DNA of 13,985 nt, from positions 1-13,985 of the forward strand of contig CAKUNE010000010.1 of NCBI GenBank assembly GCA_934668345.1, given 5' to 3'. The stretch comes from an uncultured Collinsella sp. Lineage in GTDB: Bacteria; Actinomycetota; Coriobacteriia; Coriobacteriales; Coriobacteriaceae. Below, piece after piece: positions 7,622-13,940 of the stretch. Each line of letters starts with the position of its first letter. Positions within the stretch are counted from its first letter, which is position 1. Below the pieces are notes generated by a model. It worked only from the letters and a program-made list of their open reading frames with translations, did not search any database and was not told the DNA's origin. Position numbers and translations under genes: made by a program.

Positions 7622-7750
7622 GGTTAAAACCGACAAACTTGAGCCCGAAACTCCTTATTCACCGTCAACCGGCGCTTAATTGAAAGCCGATGACCGCTTA
7701 TTAACGTACAGTATTTACAGATTTGTTCATTATTTTTCGCACGTAAAATG

Positions 7751-7789
7751 AAACGCCGTTTGTGACAGTACTCACAAACGGCGTTTTTT
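7751..7789. terminator. strong hairpin terminator between the 84 aa gene and nhaA
   Basis: A perfect 15 bp stem, AAACGCCGTTTGTGA (7751-7765) with its complement (7772-7786), and a CAGTAC loop, followed by T to 7789 on the plus strand (T6 at 7784-7789). On the minus strand the stem is followed by CATTTTACG, a poorer tract. It sits between convergent genes and could serve both: plus-strand read-through from 7506 and the nhaA transcript ending at 7879. Confidence 0.75.
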
Positions 7790-7878
7790 GACCACAGGGG
7801 TTTCCGACGGATACCAAACACTGCTCTAAACCGCATTTTGCACGCGCTCGAGTCGGTGCCAAACCTAGTTTTGCGCTC

Positions 7879-9237
7879 TTACTCGTCTTTGGGCTCGGGG
7901 TGTTTGCAGACCACGCTCATGTAGATCATGCCGATTACGGCGGCGGTGACCGAACCGGCAAGGATGGCGGCCTTGGCAGCCAGAACCTCAAACTGGGCCG
8001 TCGGGAAGGCAAGACCACTGATGAGAATCGACATGGTAAAGCCGATACCGCCCAGAATGCCCACACCGGCGATCATGTGCCAGTTGACGTTGTGCGGCAG
8101 CTCGGAAATCTTAAGCTTGACCAGCGCGAACGTCATGCCAAAGATGCCAATCGGCTTGCCCAGCAGCATACCAAAGTACACGCCGAGCGTCACCGGGTCG
8201 GTGAGCAACGTGCTCATGTCCACGCCCACCAGGCGAACCTGCGCGTTGACGAACGCAAAGATCGGCAGGATCACAAAGTTGACCGGCGTGGAAATCAGGC
8301 GCTCCATACGGATGAGCGGCGGGGTCACACGGTGCATGACGCGCTCGACCTTGGTGGTCGAGACGGTAAAGTCGTGCTGGCCCAGAATGTGCGCCTCGTC
8401 GTCGTAGCGGTCGTCGAGCAGCGGCAGGCACTCGCCCAGCCAGTCGGTCAGGCTGTCGAGCTTAACGCCGCACTTGGCCGGGATGGTAAAGGCCAGGATG
8501 ACGCCGGCGAGCGTGGCATGCACGCCGCTCTTGAACATGCAGAACCACAGCAGCAGGCCCAGCACCGTATACGGAGCCAAGCGGTAGTGCTGCGTCTTGT
8601 TGAGCCACACGAGCGCGCAGGTCACAACCGCAGCGGCGCCCAGCCAAAACGGATTGGGGCTCTGGCCGTAGAAGATGGCGATGGCGGCGATGGAGATCAG
8701 GTCGTCGGCGATGGCGAGCGTCGAGAAGAACACGCGCACGCCGTTGGGCACGCGGTTGCCCAAAAGCGATAGCACGCCCAGCGCGAAGGCAATATCGGTT
8801 GCCATGGGAATGGCCCAGCCGTTACGAGCACCGGCATGGTTAAAGATCAGGTAGATGCAGGCGGGAACGACGACGCCGCCCACGGCTGCCAGCATGGGGA
8901 GCATGGCTTGGCGCGGGTTCTTGAGCTCGCCGACCGTCATCTCGTACTTAAGCTCGATGCCCACCAGCAAAAAGAAGATCGCCATGAGGAAGTCGTTGAC
9001 GAAAAGCTCAACGGTGAGACCGGCCGTGAAATGCCCCAGGCCCACATAGAGCGGGGTCTCCAAAAAGTGATGGATGGCCTCGTAGGCATCGGTATTGGCG
9101 CAGATGACGGCGGCGATGGCGGCAAACACCATGACGGCGGCCGAAATCGTGCCGTTCTCGGCGATGCGCTCCCAAATGTCATGACGTTCAAAACGCTTAC
9201 GCTCACGAACGTTGAACAGCTGCTCGGGTGCTGCCAT
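7879..9237 (-). CDS. nhaA: Na+/H+ antiporter NhaA
   Basis: Integral membrane antiporter that exports Na+ (or Li+) in exchange for protons, for pH and sodium homeostasis. 452 aa, longer than the 388 aa E. coli protein. Much of the extra length is an N-terminal extension and a hydrophilic loop at about 255-305 (DDRYDDEAHILGQHDF region). Key residues are visible: MATDIAFALG with D148, LAIADDL with the ion-binding pair D178-D179, GVHATLAGVILAFTIP (238-253), and the LGKPIG lysine K361. GIGFTMSILISGLAF (397-411) marks a late helix. ATG start with AAAGGAG at 6 nt spacing. The gene is preceded by a structured leader with an intrinsic terminator (9271-9306), suggesting transcription attenuation. The family is certain; the loop's function is unknown. 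Confidence 0.96.
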   Translation of the reverse strand: MAAPEQLFNVRERKRFERHDIWERIAENGTISAAVMVFAAIAAVICANTDAYEAIHHFLETPLYVGLGHFTAGLTVELFVNDFLMAIFFLLVGIELKYEMTVGELKNPRQAMLPMLAAVGGVVVPACIYLIFNHAGARNGWAIPMATDIAFALGVLSLLGNRVPNGVRVFFSTLAIADDLISIAAIAIFYGQSPNPFWLGAAAVVTCALVWLNKTQHYRLAPYTVLGLLLWFCMFKSGVHATLAGVILAFTIPAKCGVKLDSLTDWLGECLPLLDDRYDDEAHILGQHDFTVSTTKVERVMHRVTPPLIRMERLISTPVNFVILPIFAFVNAQVRLVGVDMSTLLTDPVTLGVYFGMLLGKPIGIFGMTFALVKLKISELPHNVNWHMIAGVGILGGIGFTMSILISGLAFPTAQFEVLAAKAAILAGSVTAAVIGMIYMSVVCKHPEPKDE

Positions 9238-9251
9238 GGGCGGCTCCTTTC

Positions 9252-9267
9252 ACGGGAAGGCTCCCGT
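9252..9267 (-). promoter_or_regulatory. hairpin abutting the nhaA ribosome binding site
   Basis: ACGGGA/TCCCGT form a 6 bp stem with a 4-nt loop. Its base is one nucleotide from the AAAGGAG of nhaA (9250-9244). It could modulate ribosome access or stabilise the mRNA 5' end. The call is structural only. Confidence 0.4.
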
Positions 9268-9270
9268 CTT

Positions 9271-9306
9271 AAAAAAGCACGGCCCGCCCAAGTGGCGGCG
9301 CCGCGC
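9271..9306 (-). terminator. intrinsic terminator in the nhaA leader (candidate attenuator)
   Basis: Read on the minus strand, GCGCGG pairs with CCGTGC (one G-U), then, past a small internal loop, CCGCC pairs with GGCGG around an ACTTG loop. T6 follows immediately. It ends 33 nt before the nhaA start. The upstream same-strand gene ppaC already has its own terminator at 9445-9483, so this one is better explained as a regulatory terminator of the nhaA leader. An upstream GCACGG (9349-9354) can pair with the same CCGTGC and would disrupt it. Confidence 0.6.
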
Positions 9307-9444
9307 TCTAACGTATTACGCTTGCATCTAGCCTACCCTGCACAGATACCGTGCGGACGCGGCCGAAAAGCAGAACCACAGGTTGAACATTATTTGCTCA
9401 ACGGCACGGGCGCGCCTGTCCAAGAGACAACGCGGCGCGTGCAC

Positions 9445-9483
9445 AAAAAACGACCGGAGCGCGGAGCGTCCGCGATCCGGTCG
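9445..9483 (-). terminator. intrinsic terminator of ppaC
   Basis: On the minus strand CGACCGGA pairs with TCCGGTCG (8 bp). After one mismatch, CGCGGA pairs with TCCGCG around a 3-nt loop, and T6 follows directly. It begins 21 bp after the ppaC stop. Confidence 0.85.
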
Positions 9484-9504
9484 TCGGTGTTAGGTCAAAA
9501 GAAC

Positions 9505-10428
9505 CTAGCAGGCGGCCATGATGGGGGCAGCGACCTGCTTCTTGCGGGAGAGGACGCCCGGCATCCAAACGCCGTCGTGCTCGTCGGCAATGCCCAGACC
9601 CTTCTGAGCGGCCTCGGTCTCACCCTCGAGCAGGACCTGCGAGCCCTCCTCCATGATGTCGGTGATGCACAGGACGATGCCGTCGGCACCCTTCTCGGCG
9701 GCATAGGCGCGCATGGCCTCGCGGATCTCGTCGATCATGCCGAGCGCGCGGGTCTTGTCGACGGTCTCATACTGGCCGATGAGCAGCTTCTTGCCGGCGG
9801 GCTCGAACATCTTGATGTCGTTGCCGACCATCTCGGCAGCGGTGAAGGAGCCGGACGGACGGGTGAGGAAGACCTCCATGCCAAACTTGACCGGATCGAC
9901 GCCCACCTGCTCGCCAAGCTTAGCGGCGACGGCGCGATCGACGTCGGTGGTGGTGGGGCTCTTGAGCATGAGCGTGTCGGTCATCATGGCCGAGAGCAGC
10001 AGCTTGGCCTGAACGTCGGAAAGCTCGACGCCGAGCACGCCAGCGAGCTTGGTGACGATGGTGCAGCTGGAGCCCCAGGGCAGGCAGATGTAGTGCAGCG
10101 GGCCGGCGGTCTCGAAGTCGCCGATGCGGTGATGGTCGACAACGCCAAAGACCGTGGCGTCCTTAAGGCCGGCGACGGACTGGGCGGACTCGTTGTGGTC
10201 GGTGAGGACGACGAGCTGACCGGCCTCGACGGACTCGATCACGCGGGGCTCGGCAATGCCGGCATCGGCGAGCAGCTTGGCGGACTCGGCCGGAAGCTGG
10301 CCAAGGGTGCAGGCCTCGTAGGTGTTGCCGGCATACTCAACCTGGTTGAGCAGCTGAGACAGGACGACGGCGCTCATGATGGCGTCGTTATCGGGGTTCT
10401 GGTGACCAAAGACAAGAACGTTTGCCAT
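9505..10428 (-). CDS. ppaC: manganese-dependent inorganic pyrophosphatase (family II, DHH)
   Basis: Hydrolyses pyrophosphate to phosphate in the cytosol, pulling biosynthetic reactions forward. 307 aa, the family II length. DHH-superfamily metal ligands are visible: FGHQNPDND with H9, D13 and D15, LTDHNE with D77, and VDHHR with D98, H99 and H100. The C-terminal DHHA2 domain ends in the substrate-binding SRKKQV (294-299). There is no CBS-domain insert, so it should be the constitutive form rather than the nucleotide-regulated one. ATG start with GGAGG 7 nt upstream. It appears monocistronic, with its own terminator and 166 bp to the neighbouring glucokinase stop. A weak extended -10 (TGCTACCAT) lies upstream on the minus strand. 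Confidence 0.97.
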   Translation of the reverse strand: MANVLVFGHQNPDNDAIMSAVVLSQLLNQVEYAGNTYEACTLGQLPAESAKLLADAGIAEPRVIESVEAGQLVVLTDHNESAQSVAGLKDATVFGVVDHHRIGDFETAGPLHYICLPWGSSCTIVTKLAGVLGVELSDVQAKLLLSAMMTDTLMLKSPTTTDVDRAVAAKLGEQVGVDPVKFGMEVFLTRPSGSFTAAEMVGNDIKMFEPAGKKLLIGQYETVDKTRALGMIDEIREAMRAYAAEKGADGIVLCITDIMEEGSQVLLEGETEAAQKGLGIADEHDGVWMPGVLSRKKQVAAPIMAAC

Positions 10429-10531
10429 GGATATCCTCCACTTGATATGTGTACTTGGACGTAGCTATGGTAGCACGCTGGCGCCGAGCCTTCGCAGACA
10501 GAAGGGCCGCGGCGCAATTTGGGGCAAGCCT

Positions 10532-10585
10532 GGGGGCCAAGTCTGTCACCTTTGCACCATGTTGGTGCAAAGTAACCTGACCCCC
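10532..10585. repeat. compact intergenic palindrome between ppaC and the glucokinase gene
   Basis: CTTTGCACC (10550-10558) and GGTGCAAAG (10564-10572) form a 9 bp stem around ATGTT. Outside it GGGGG (10532-10536) can pair with CCCCC (10581-10585), leaving a large asymmetric internal loop. A third copy of TTGCACC follows at 10586-10592, directly before the glucokinase stop. No T-run follows on either strand, so it looks like a REP-type intergenic repeat or mRNA-stabilising stem rather than an intrinsic terminator. Confidence 0.5.
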
Positions 10586-10594
10586 TTGCACCAG

Positions 10595-11548
10595 CTATTT
10601 GCCGGCGGCGCGCAGGGCTACGTAGGCGGCGCCGATGATGCCGGCGTCGTTGCCGAGCGAGGCGACCTCGATGGGCGTCTCGCGCGAGGCGGAAAGCGCG
10701 TACTGCTTAAAGTGCTCGCGAACCTTGTCGAGGTAGACATCGGCCGAGGCAGAGGCGCCGCCGCCGATCAGGAACATCTCGGGGTCGACAACATTGGCAA
10801 TAAGCGCCAGGGCGCGGCCGAGGTAGTCGGCCATGGTATCGGCCGCGGCCAGCGCGAGCTTATCGCCCTCGCGGCAGGCCTGGAACACGTCCTTGGAGTC
10901 AGAAGGCCCGGTGAGCTCGATGGGCTCGACGCCCGCAGCCTTGCACTCGGCCAGATAGTTGCTCACCACGCCGGTGGCGCTGGAATACTGCTCCAAGTGG
11001 CCATGGCCGCCGCAGCCGCAGGTACGCTCCTCATCGGGATTCAGGCACATGTGGCCGATCTCGCCGCCGGCACCCACAACGCCCGACACCACGTCGCCGT
11101 TAATGATGACGCCACCGCCGACACCGGTACCGATGGTAACCATCACCACGTTCTGCACGCCCTTGGCAGAGCCGAGCCAGGCCTCGCCCATGGCAGCGGC
11201 GTTGGCGTCGTTCTCGTACTTCACGACCGCATCGGGGCAGTGCTCCTGGATGGCAATCCTCAGCTCGGGCAGGTTGATGGCAATGTTGGCCTTGACCTTG
11301 GCATCGCCCGATGCCGGAATGGGGCACGGAACGGCCAGGCCGATACCCGCCACAAAGGCGCGCGGAATCTGGGCCTTGGCGACCACCTGGTCGATGGCCT
11401 CGGTCACCGCGGCAAAGCCCGCAGCGTCAACGATGGGAGGCGTGGGCACGCTGGCCTTGGCAAGCAGGTTGCCGTCCTCGTCGAACAGGCCCTCCTTAAC
11501 CGAGGTGCCGCCGACGTCAATGCCGATGTAGTACTGCTTAGGTTCCAT
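10595..11548 (-). CDS. glk: ROK-family glucokinase
   Basis: ROK-family sugar kinase, most likely phosphorylating glucose with ATP to glucose-6-phosphate. 317 aa from ATG 11548, chosen because AAAGGTGG lies 6 nt upstream. The frame is open to 11614, but those 22 residues are atypical. Motifs are YIGIDVGGTSVKEG (7-20, ATP phosphate binding), YENDANAAAMGE with catalytic D114, TIGTGVGGG (138-146), GGEIGHM with E163 and H166, and IGGGAS (261-266). The zinc motif normally CxCGxxGC reads CGCGGHGH (177-184), so the third Cys is His184. The gene is divergent from the GntR-manA pair, fitting a hexose-phosphate role. Substrate is inferred from the family. Confidence 0.9.
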   Translation of the reverse strand: MEPKQYYIGIDVGGTSVKEGLFDEDGNLLAKASVPTPPIVDAAGFAAVTEAIDQVVAKAQIPRAFVAGIGLAVPCPIPASGDAKVKANIAINLPELRIAIQEHCPDAVVKYENDANAAAMGEAWLGSAKGVQNVVMVTIGTGVGGGVIINGDVVSGVVGAGGEIGHMCLNPDEERTCGCGGHGHLEQYSSATGVVSNYLAECKAAGVEPIELTGPSDSKDVFQACREGDKLALAAADTMADYLGRALALIANVVDPEMFLIGGGASASADVYLDKVREHFKQYALSASRETPIEVASLGNDAGIIGAAYVALRAAGK

Positions 11549-11601
11549 GGGAGCCCACCTTTCTCGTTTAAACATTGCCTGTATGGTACCGCTCCCGCGC
11601 C

Positions 11602-11642
11602 AAAAACCTGCCAAAAAGGAACAGTTTGTTTTGGCAGGTTTT
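11602..11642. promoter_or_regulatory. terminator-like hairpin in the glk-gntR divergent region
   Basis: A perfect 14 bp stem, AAAACCTGCCAAAA (11603-11616) with its complement (11629-11642), and a 12-nt loop. T-runs end both strands: T5 on the minus strand, T4 on the plus. It lies between two divergent genes, where no upstream transcript needs ending. It ends 54 bp before the glucokinase start, so a leader attenuator for glk, or insulation of the two promoters, is more likely than ordinary termination. Confidence 0.5.
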
Positions 11643-11755
11643 ATCTGGGGAAATGCAGGGCATGAAATTCGGTTCGCTGGGCGGCAAAACGGCTCGACCC
11701 CATCCTCGAGCCGATCGATTCGCTCAATATCACATTATTCAAATGCATATTCATT

Positions 11756-11767
11756 TAGAGCGCTCTA
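11756..11767. promoter_or_regulatory. perfect 12 bp palindrome, candidate operator
   Basis: TAGAGCGCTCTA is a perfect dyad in the AT-rich part of the glk-gntR intergenic region, about 22 bp upstream of a candidate -35 for gntR. It could be a binding site for a dimeric regulator. No second copy is in the window. Confidence 0.3.
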
Positions 11768-11788
11768 GTTTCTAAAGAGAAGCGTTTT

Positions 11789-11817
11789 TTGATAATATCT
11801 TTCTCGAACTTTTTAAA
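11789..11817 (+). promoter_or_regulatory. candidate promoter of gntR
   Basis: TTGATA (11789-11794) and TTTAAA (11812-11817) are separated by 17 bp and match 5/6 and 4/6 of the sigma-70 consensus. Transcription would begin near 11825, giving a leader of about 60 nt. Confidence 0.4.
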
Positions 11818-11839
11818 ACGCAATAGGGATGCTTAGGTG

Positions 11840-11865
11840 TTGACTATACTTTCTTTTATACTCAA
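11840..11865. promoter_or_regulatory. imperfect inverted repeat upstream of gntR, candidate operator
   Basis: TTGACTATA (11840-11848) and TATACTCAA (11857-11865) form 9 bp arms with a single central mismatch, separated by 8 bp. The dyad lies 21 bp before the gntR start and downstream of the proposed promoter. That would suit autorepression by the encoded GntR/HutC regulator. It also contains two TATACT words that could act as -10 boxes, though neither has a good -35. Confidence 0.35.
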
Positions 11866-11886
11866 TCAAGCCGGAAAGGAGGTTCC

Positions 11887-12606
11887 ATGATTCCCAAATA
11901 CGAGGCGATAGCCGCAGACATCCGTCGAAGCATCGAGGACGGCGCTCTGAAACCAGGCGACAAGCTGCCTACCGTCGTCGAGTTCTGCGAGCTGTATGGC
12001 GTTTCCAAAATCACCGTCAAACGAGCGATTGAGCAGATTACCGAGGAGGGCTTGATCACCAGCCGGCGTGGATCGGGCACCTACGTCAAGGACACGGCGG
12101 GGCTTCCCGGCAAAGCGTTTTTCCAAGGCAGAAACGACCGCGCTCAGGGCTTTACCTACGAGCACCGCGGGGAGAAGGTGACTTCGGTGGTCTACGATTT
12201 CTCGATCGTCAATCCGCCGGCAGAGGTTGCCTCCCAGCTGGGAATGGCCGAAGACGACTTTGCCTATCACATCGTGCGCGTACGCGAGGTCGATGGCCTG
12301 CCCATCGTTATCGAGTACACCTATATGCCGCTCGAGCTGATCCCGGGCCTGAAGAAAAAGGACCTGTACGCGTCGGTCTACAGCTATATCCGCGAGCAAT
12401 GCGGGCTTAAGATCTCGAGCTTCCACCGCACCATCCGTGCCGTGGCGGCAACCGAGGAAGAAGCCGAGCGCTTGAACACCAAGCCCGGCTCTCCCCTGCT
12501 CGAGCTCAACCAGATTGGTTTTTTGGACAGCGGCGCCGCGTTTGAGTACTCGATTTCGCGTAACGTTGGCGACCGTTTTGAGCTGCACAACGTGACGTTG
12601 GCTTAA
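11887..12606 (+). CDS. GntR/HutC-family transcriptional regulator with UTRA domain
   Basis: DNA-binding repressor or activator, 239 aa. The N-terminal winged helix-turn-helix (about 4-68) carries the GntR signature PKYEAIAADIRRSIEDG, GDKLPT, VSKITVKRAIEQI and ITSRRGSGTYV. The rest (about 90-235) is a UTRA effector domain with VRVREVDGLPIVIEYTYMPLEL and SVYSYIREQCGL. Members usually bind sugar phosphates, amino sugars or histidine-pathway compounds. ATG start with AAAGGAGG about 5 nt upstream. It lies 72 bp ahead of manA on the same strand and divergent from glucokinase, so a phosphosugar effector and control of manA, itself and possibly glk are likely. The effector is inferred. Confidence 0.93.
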   Translation: MIPKYEAIAADIRRSIEDGALKPGDKLPTVVEFCELYGVSKITVKRAIEQITEEGLITSRRGSGTYVKDTAGLPGKAFFQGRNDRAQGFTYEHRGEKVTSVVYDFSIVNPPAEVASQLGMAEDDFAYHIVRVREVDGLPIVIEYTYMPLELIPGLKKKDLYASVYSYIREQCGLKISSFHRTIRAVAATEEEAERLNTKPGSPLLELNQIGFLDSGAAFEYSISRNVGDRFELHNVTLA

Positions 12607-12620
12607 GTTTGTAATCCGGA

Positions 12621-12654
12621 GGGCGCTCGCTTTGAGCTGTTTTGCGCGGCGCCC
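12621..12654 (+). repeat. intercistronic hairpin between gntR and manA
   Basis: GGGCGC (12621-12626) can pair with GCGCCC (12649-12654) around a 22-nt loop in the 72 bp spacer. There is no T-run, so gntR and manA can still be co-transcribed. The stem might adjust relative expression. Confidence 0.3.
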
Positions 12655-12678
12655 GCACAACCTGATGGGGGTATACAC

Positions 12679-13611
12679 ATGTCCGATTTGATTAAACTCA
12701 CGCCGATCTTCCACGAGAAGATTTGGGGCGGCCGCCAGCTGGAGACCGTCTTTGGTTACGACATTCCCGAAGGCCCCATCGGTGAGTGCTGGGCCATCTC
12801 GGCACATCCCAACGGCGACTGCCAGATTGCGGAGGGCCCGTACGCCGGTCATACGCTGTCCTGGCTGTGGGCCGAGCATCGCGAGTTCTTTGGCAACTGC
12901 GAGGGCAAGGAGTTCCCGCTGCTCATTAAGATTCTGGACGCCAAGGACGACCTGTCGATCCAGATCCATCCCAACGACGAGTACGCCGCCGAGCACGAGA
13001 ACGGCAGCCTGGGCAAGACCGAGTGCTGGTACGTGCTGGATTGCGAGCCCGGCGCCACGATTATCGTCGGCCAGCGCGCGCACGACCGCGCCGAGGCCGC
13101 GCAAATGATCGAAGACGGCCGCTGGGACGAGATGCTCAACGTCCTGCCGATCCACAAGGGCGACTTTTTCCAGATCGACTCCGGCACCGTGCACGCCATC
13201 AAGACCGGCACGCTGATTCTGGAGACGCAGCAGTCGAGCGATGTGACGTATCGTCTGTACGACTACGACCGCCCCGGCACCGACGGCAAGCTGCGTCCGC
13301 TGCACATTGAGCAGAGCCTGGACTGCATCGACTTTGATGTTCAGGCCCCGACCGACGGCACCGTGACCGCACCCGAGGTCGATGGCGTGACCGAGCTCGA
13401 GTCCAACCCCTGCTACACCGTCGATCGCGTGCGCGTCGACGGCAGCAAGACCCTGGAGCAGCGCTGGCCCTTCATGTGCCTGTCGGTCATCAACGGCGAT
13501 GGAACCGTCTGCGGCGACCCCGTCCACAAGGGAAGCCATCTACTGGCGCCCAGCACCGTGGACAAGATCGAGCTTGCGGGCAAGATGGAGCTGATCATCT
13601 CGCACCTGTAA
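12679..13611 (+). CDS. manA: mannose-6-phosphate isomerase, class I (short form)
   Basis: Zinc-dependent cupin enzyme interconverting mannose-6-phosphate and fructose-6-phosphate in the cytosol. 310 aa, typical of the short Firmicutes-type ManA rather than the ~390 aa enteric form. Motifs are EKIWGGRQLE (13-22), GECWAISAHPNG (35-46), and the metal ligands Q95 and H97 (IQIHPND), E115 (GKTECWYVL) and H172 (GTVHAIKTG). The active-site segment QQSSDVTYRLYDYDR holds R192. GGGGG sits about 7 nt before the ATG, a somewhat unusual ribosome binding site. With the adjacent GntR regulator and divergent glucokinase it suggests mannose or other hexose entry into glycolysis. Family assignment is secure. 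Confidence 0.95.
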   Translation: MSDLIKLTPIFHEKIWGGRQLETVFGYDIPEGPIGECWAISAHPNGDCQIAEGPYAGHTLSWLWAEHREFFGNCEGKEFPLLIKILDAKDDLSIQIHPNDEYAAEHENGSLGKTECWYVLDCEPGATIIVGQRAHDRAEAAQMIEDGRWDEMLNVLPIHKGDFFQIDSGTVHAIKTGTLILETQQSSDVTYRLYDYDRPGTDGKLRPLHIEQSLDCIDFDVQAPTDGTVTAPEVDGVTELESNPCYTVDRVRVDGSKTLEQRWPFMCLSVINGDGTVCGDPVHKGSHLLAPSTVDKIELAGKMELIISHL

Positions 13612-13629
13612 GCTACCGGTCCCCGAGTG

Positions 13630-13758
13630 CTCGCCGGGATAGGGCGCGGGGATTGGTCGCCTGCTCGGGCAGTCCTGCTCGCACGGAGAGCACATTAAGT
13701 GCTCTCCGGCTCGTGCGGAACTCGCGACCGACCAATCCCCGCGCCCCATCCCGGCGAG
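13630..13758. repeat. large nested inverted repeat downstream of manA
   Basis: Outer arms 13630-13659 and 13729-13758 are complementary at 29 of 30 positions; the exception is A13641. Inside is a second hairpin: CGCAC (13680-13684) pairs with GTGCG (13713-13717), and GGAGAGCAC (13685-13693) pairs with GTGCTCTCC (13699-13707) around ATTAA, leaving a 5-nt bulge GGCTC. A direct repeat CCTGCTCG occurs at 13660 and 13674. No T-run follows the outer stem, so it is not a standard terminator. It starts 18 bp after the manA stop. Confidence 0.75.
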
Positions 13759-13793
13759 CCAGTGGCTAGCAACATCATTCAAAAGCACAGCAA

Positions 13794-13825
13794 GGGGCTC
13801 CCCCGTTATAGAACGGGAGAGCCCC
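13794..13825 (+). terminator. probable terminator hairpin of the gntR-manA unit
   Basis: GGGGCTC pairs with GAGCCCC (7 bp). After one C/A mismatch CCCGTT pairs with AACGGG (6 bp) around ATAG. The following bases (TACTCATATCTATTT) are U-rich but not a clean T-run, so the call is moderate. The stretch 13826-13940 shows nothing I can assign. Confidence 0.5.
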
Positions 13826-13940
13826 TACTCATATCTATTTATCAGCCCACCCGGTTTTCCAGACAAAAAGCGATCGAGCAGAGCGATGTTCGCAAGCAAC
13901 GTTACCTAAGGACCCGGACAGGCGCCAAGGACAACGTCGA

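Larger units (their letters stand above)
7564..7797. repeat. AT-rich 234 bp element with imperfect terminal inverted repeats
   Basis: The ends are exact 14 bp inverted repeats, CTGTGGTCAAAAAA at 7564-7577 and its reverse complement at 7784-7797. After a short divergent stretch, a second shared block TGAGTACTGT (7587-7596, with its complement at 7765-7774) extends the inverted repeats to about 36 bp. The interior is clearly richer in A and T than the flanking genes. It holds a 7 bp hairpin near the left end and a 15 bp hairpin at the right end. No transposase is encoded and no clear target-site duplication flanks it. It could be a MITE-like element or a structured intergenic repeat. It accounts for most of the gene-free stretch 7507-7878; I see nothing more in 7507-7563 or 7798-7878. 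Confidence 0.6.

Noticed and set aside
7624..7836. Minus-strand 70 aa frame with two CxxC pairs (CEYC and CKYC), resembling a small zinc-ribbon protein
   Set aside because: The first CxxC is encoded directly by the 15 bp terminator hairpin, there is no ribosome binding site before its ATG, and the frame runs across the end of the inverted-repeat element. It would deserve reconsideration if the element proves repeated with the frame conserved.
11866..13539. 557 aa minus-strand open frame opposite gntR and manA
   Set aside because: The plus strand encodes two clear families with good starts. The antisense product has no recognisable domain.
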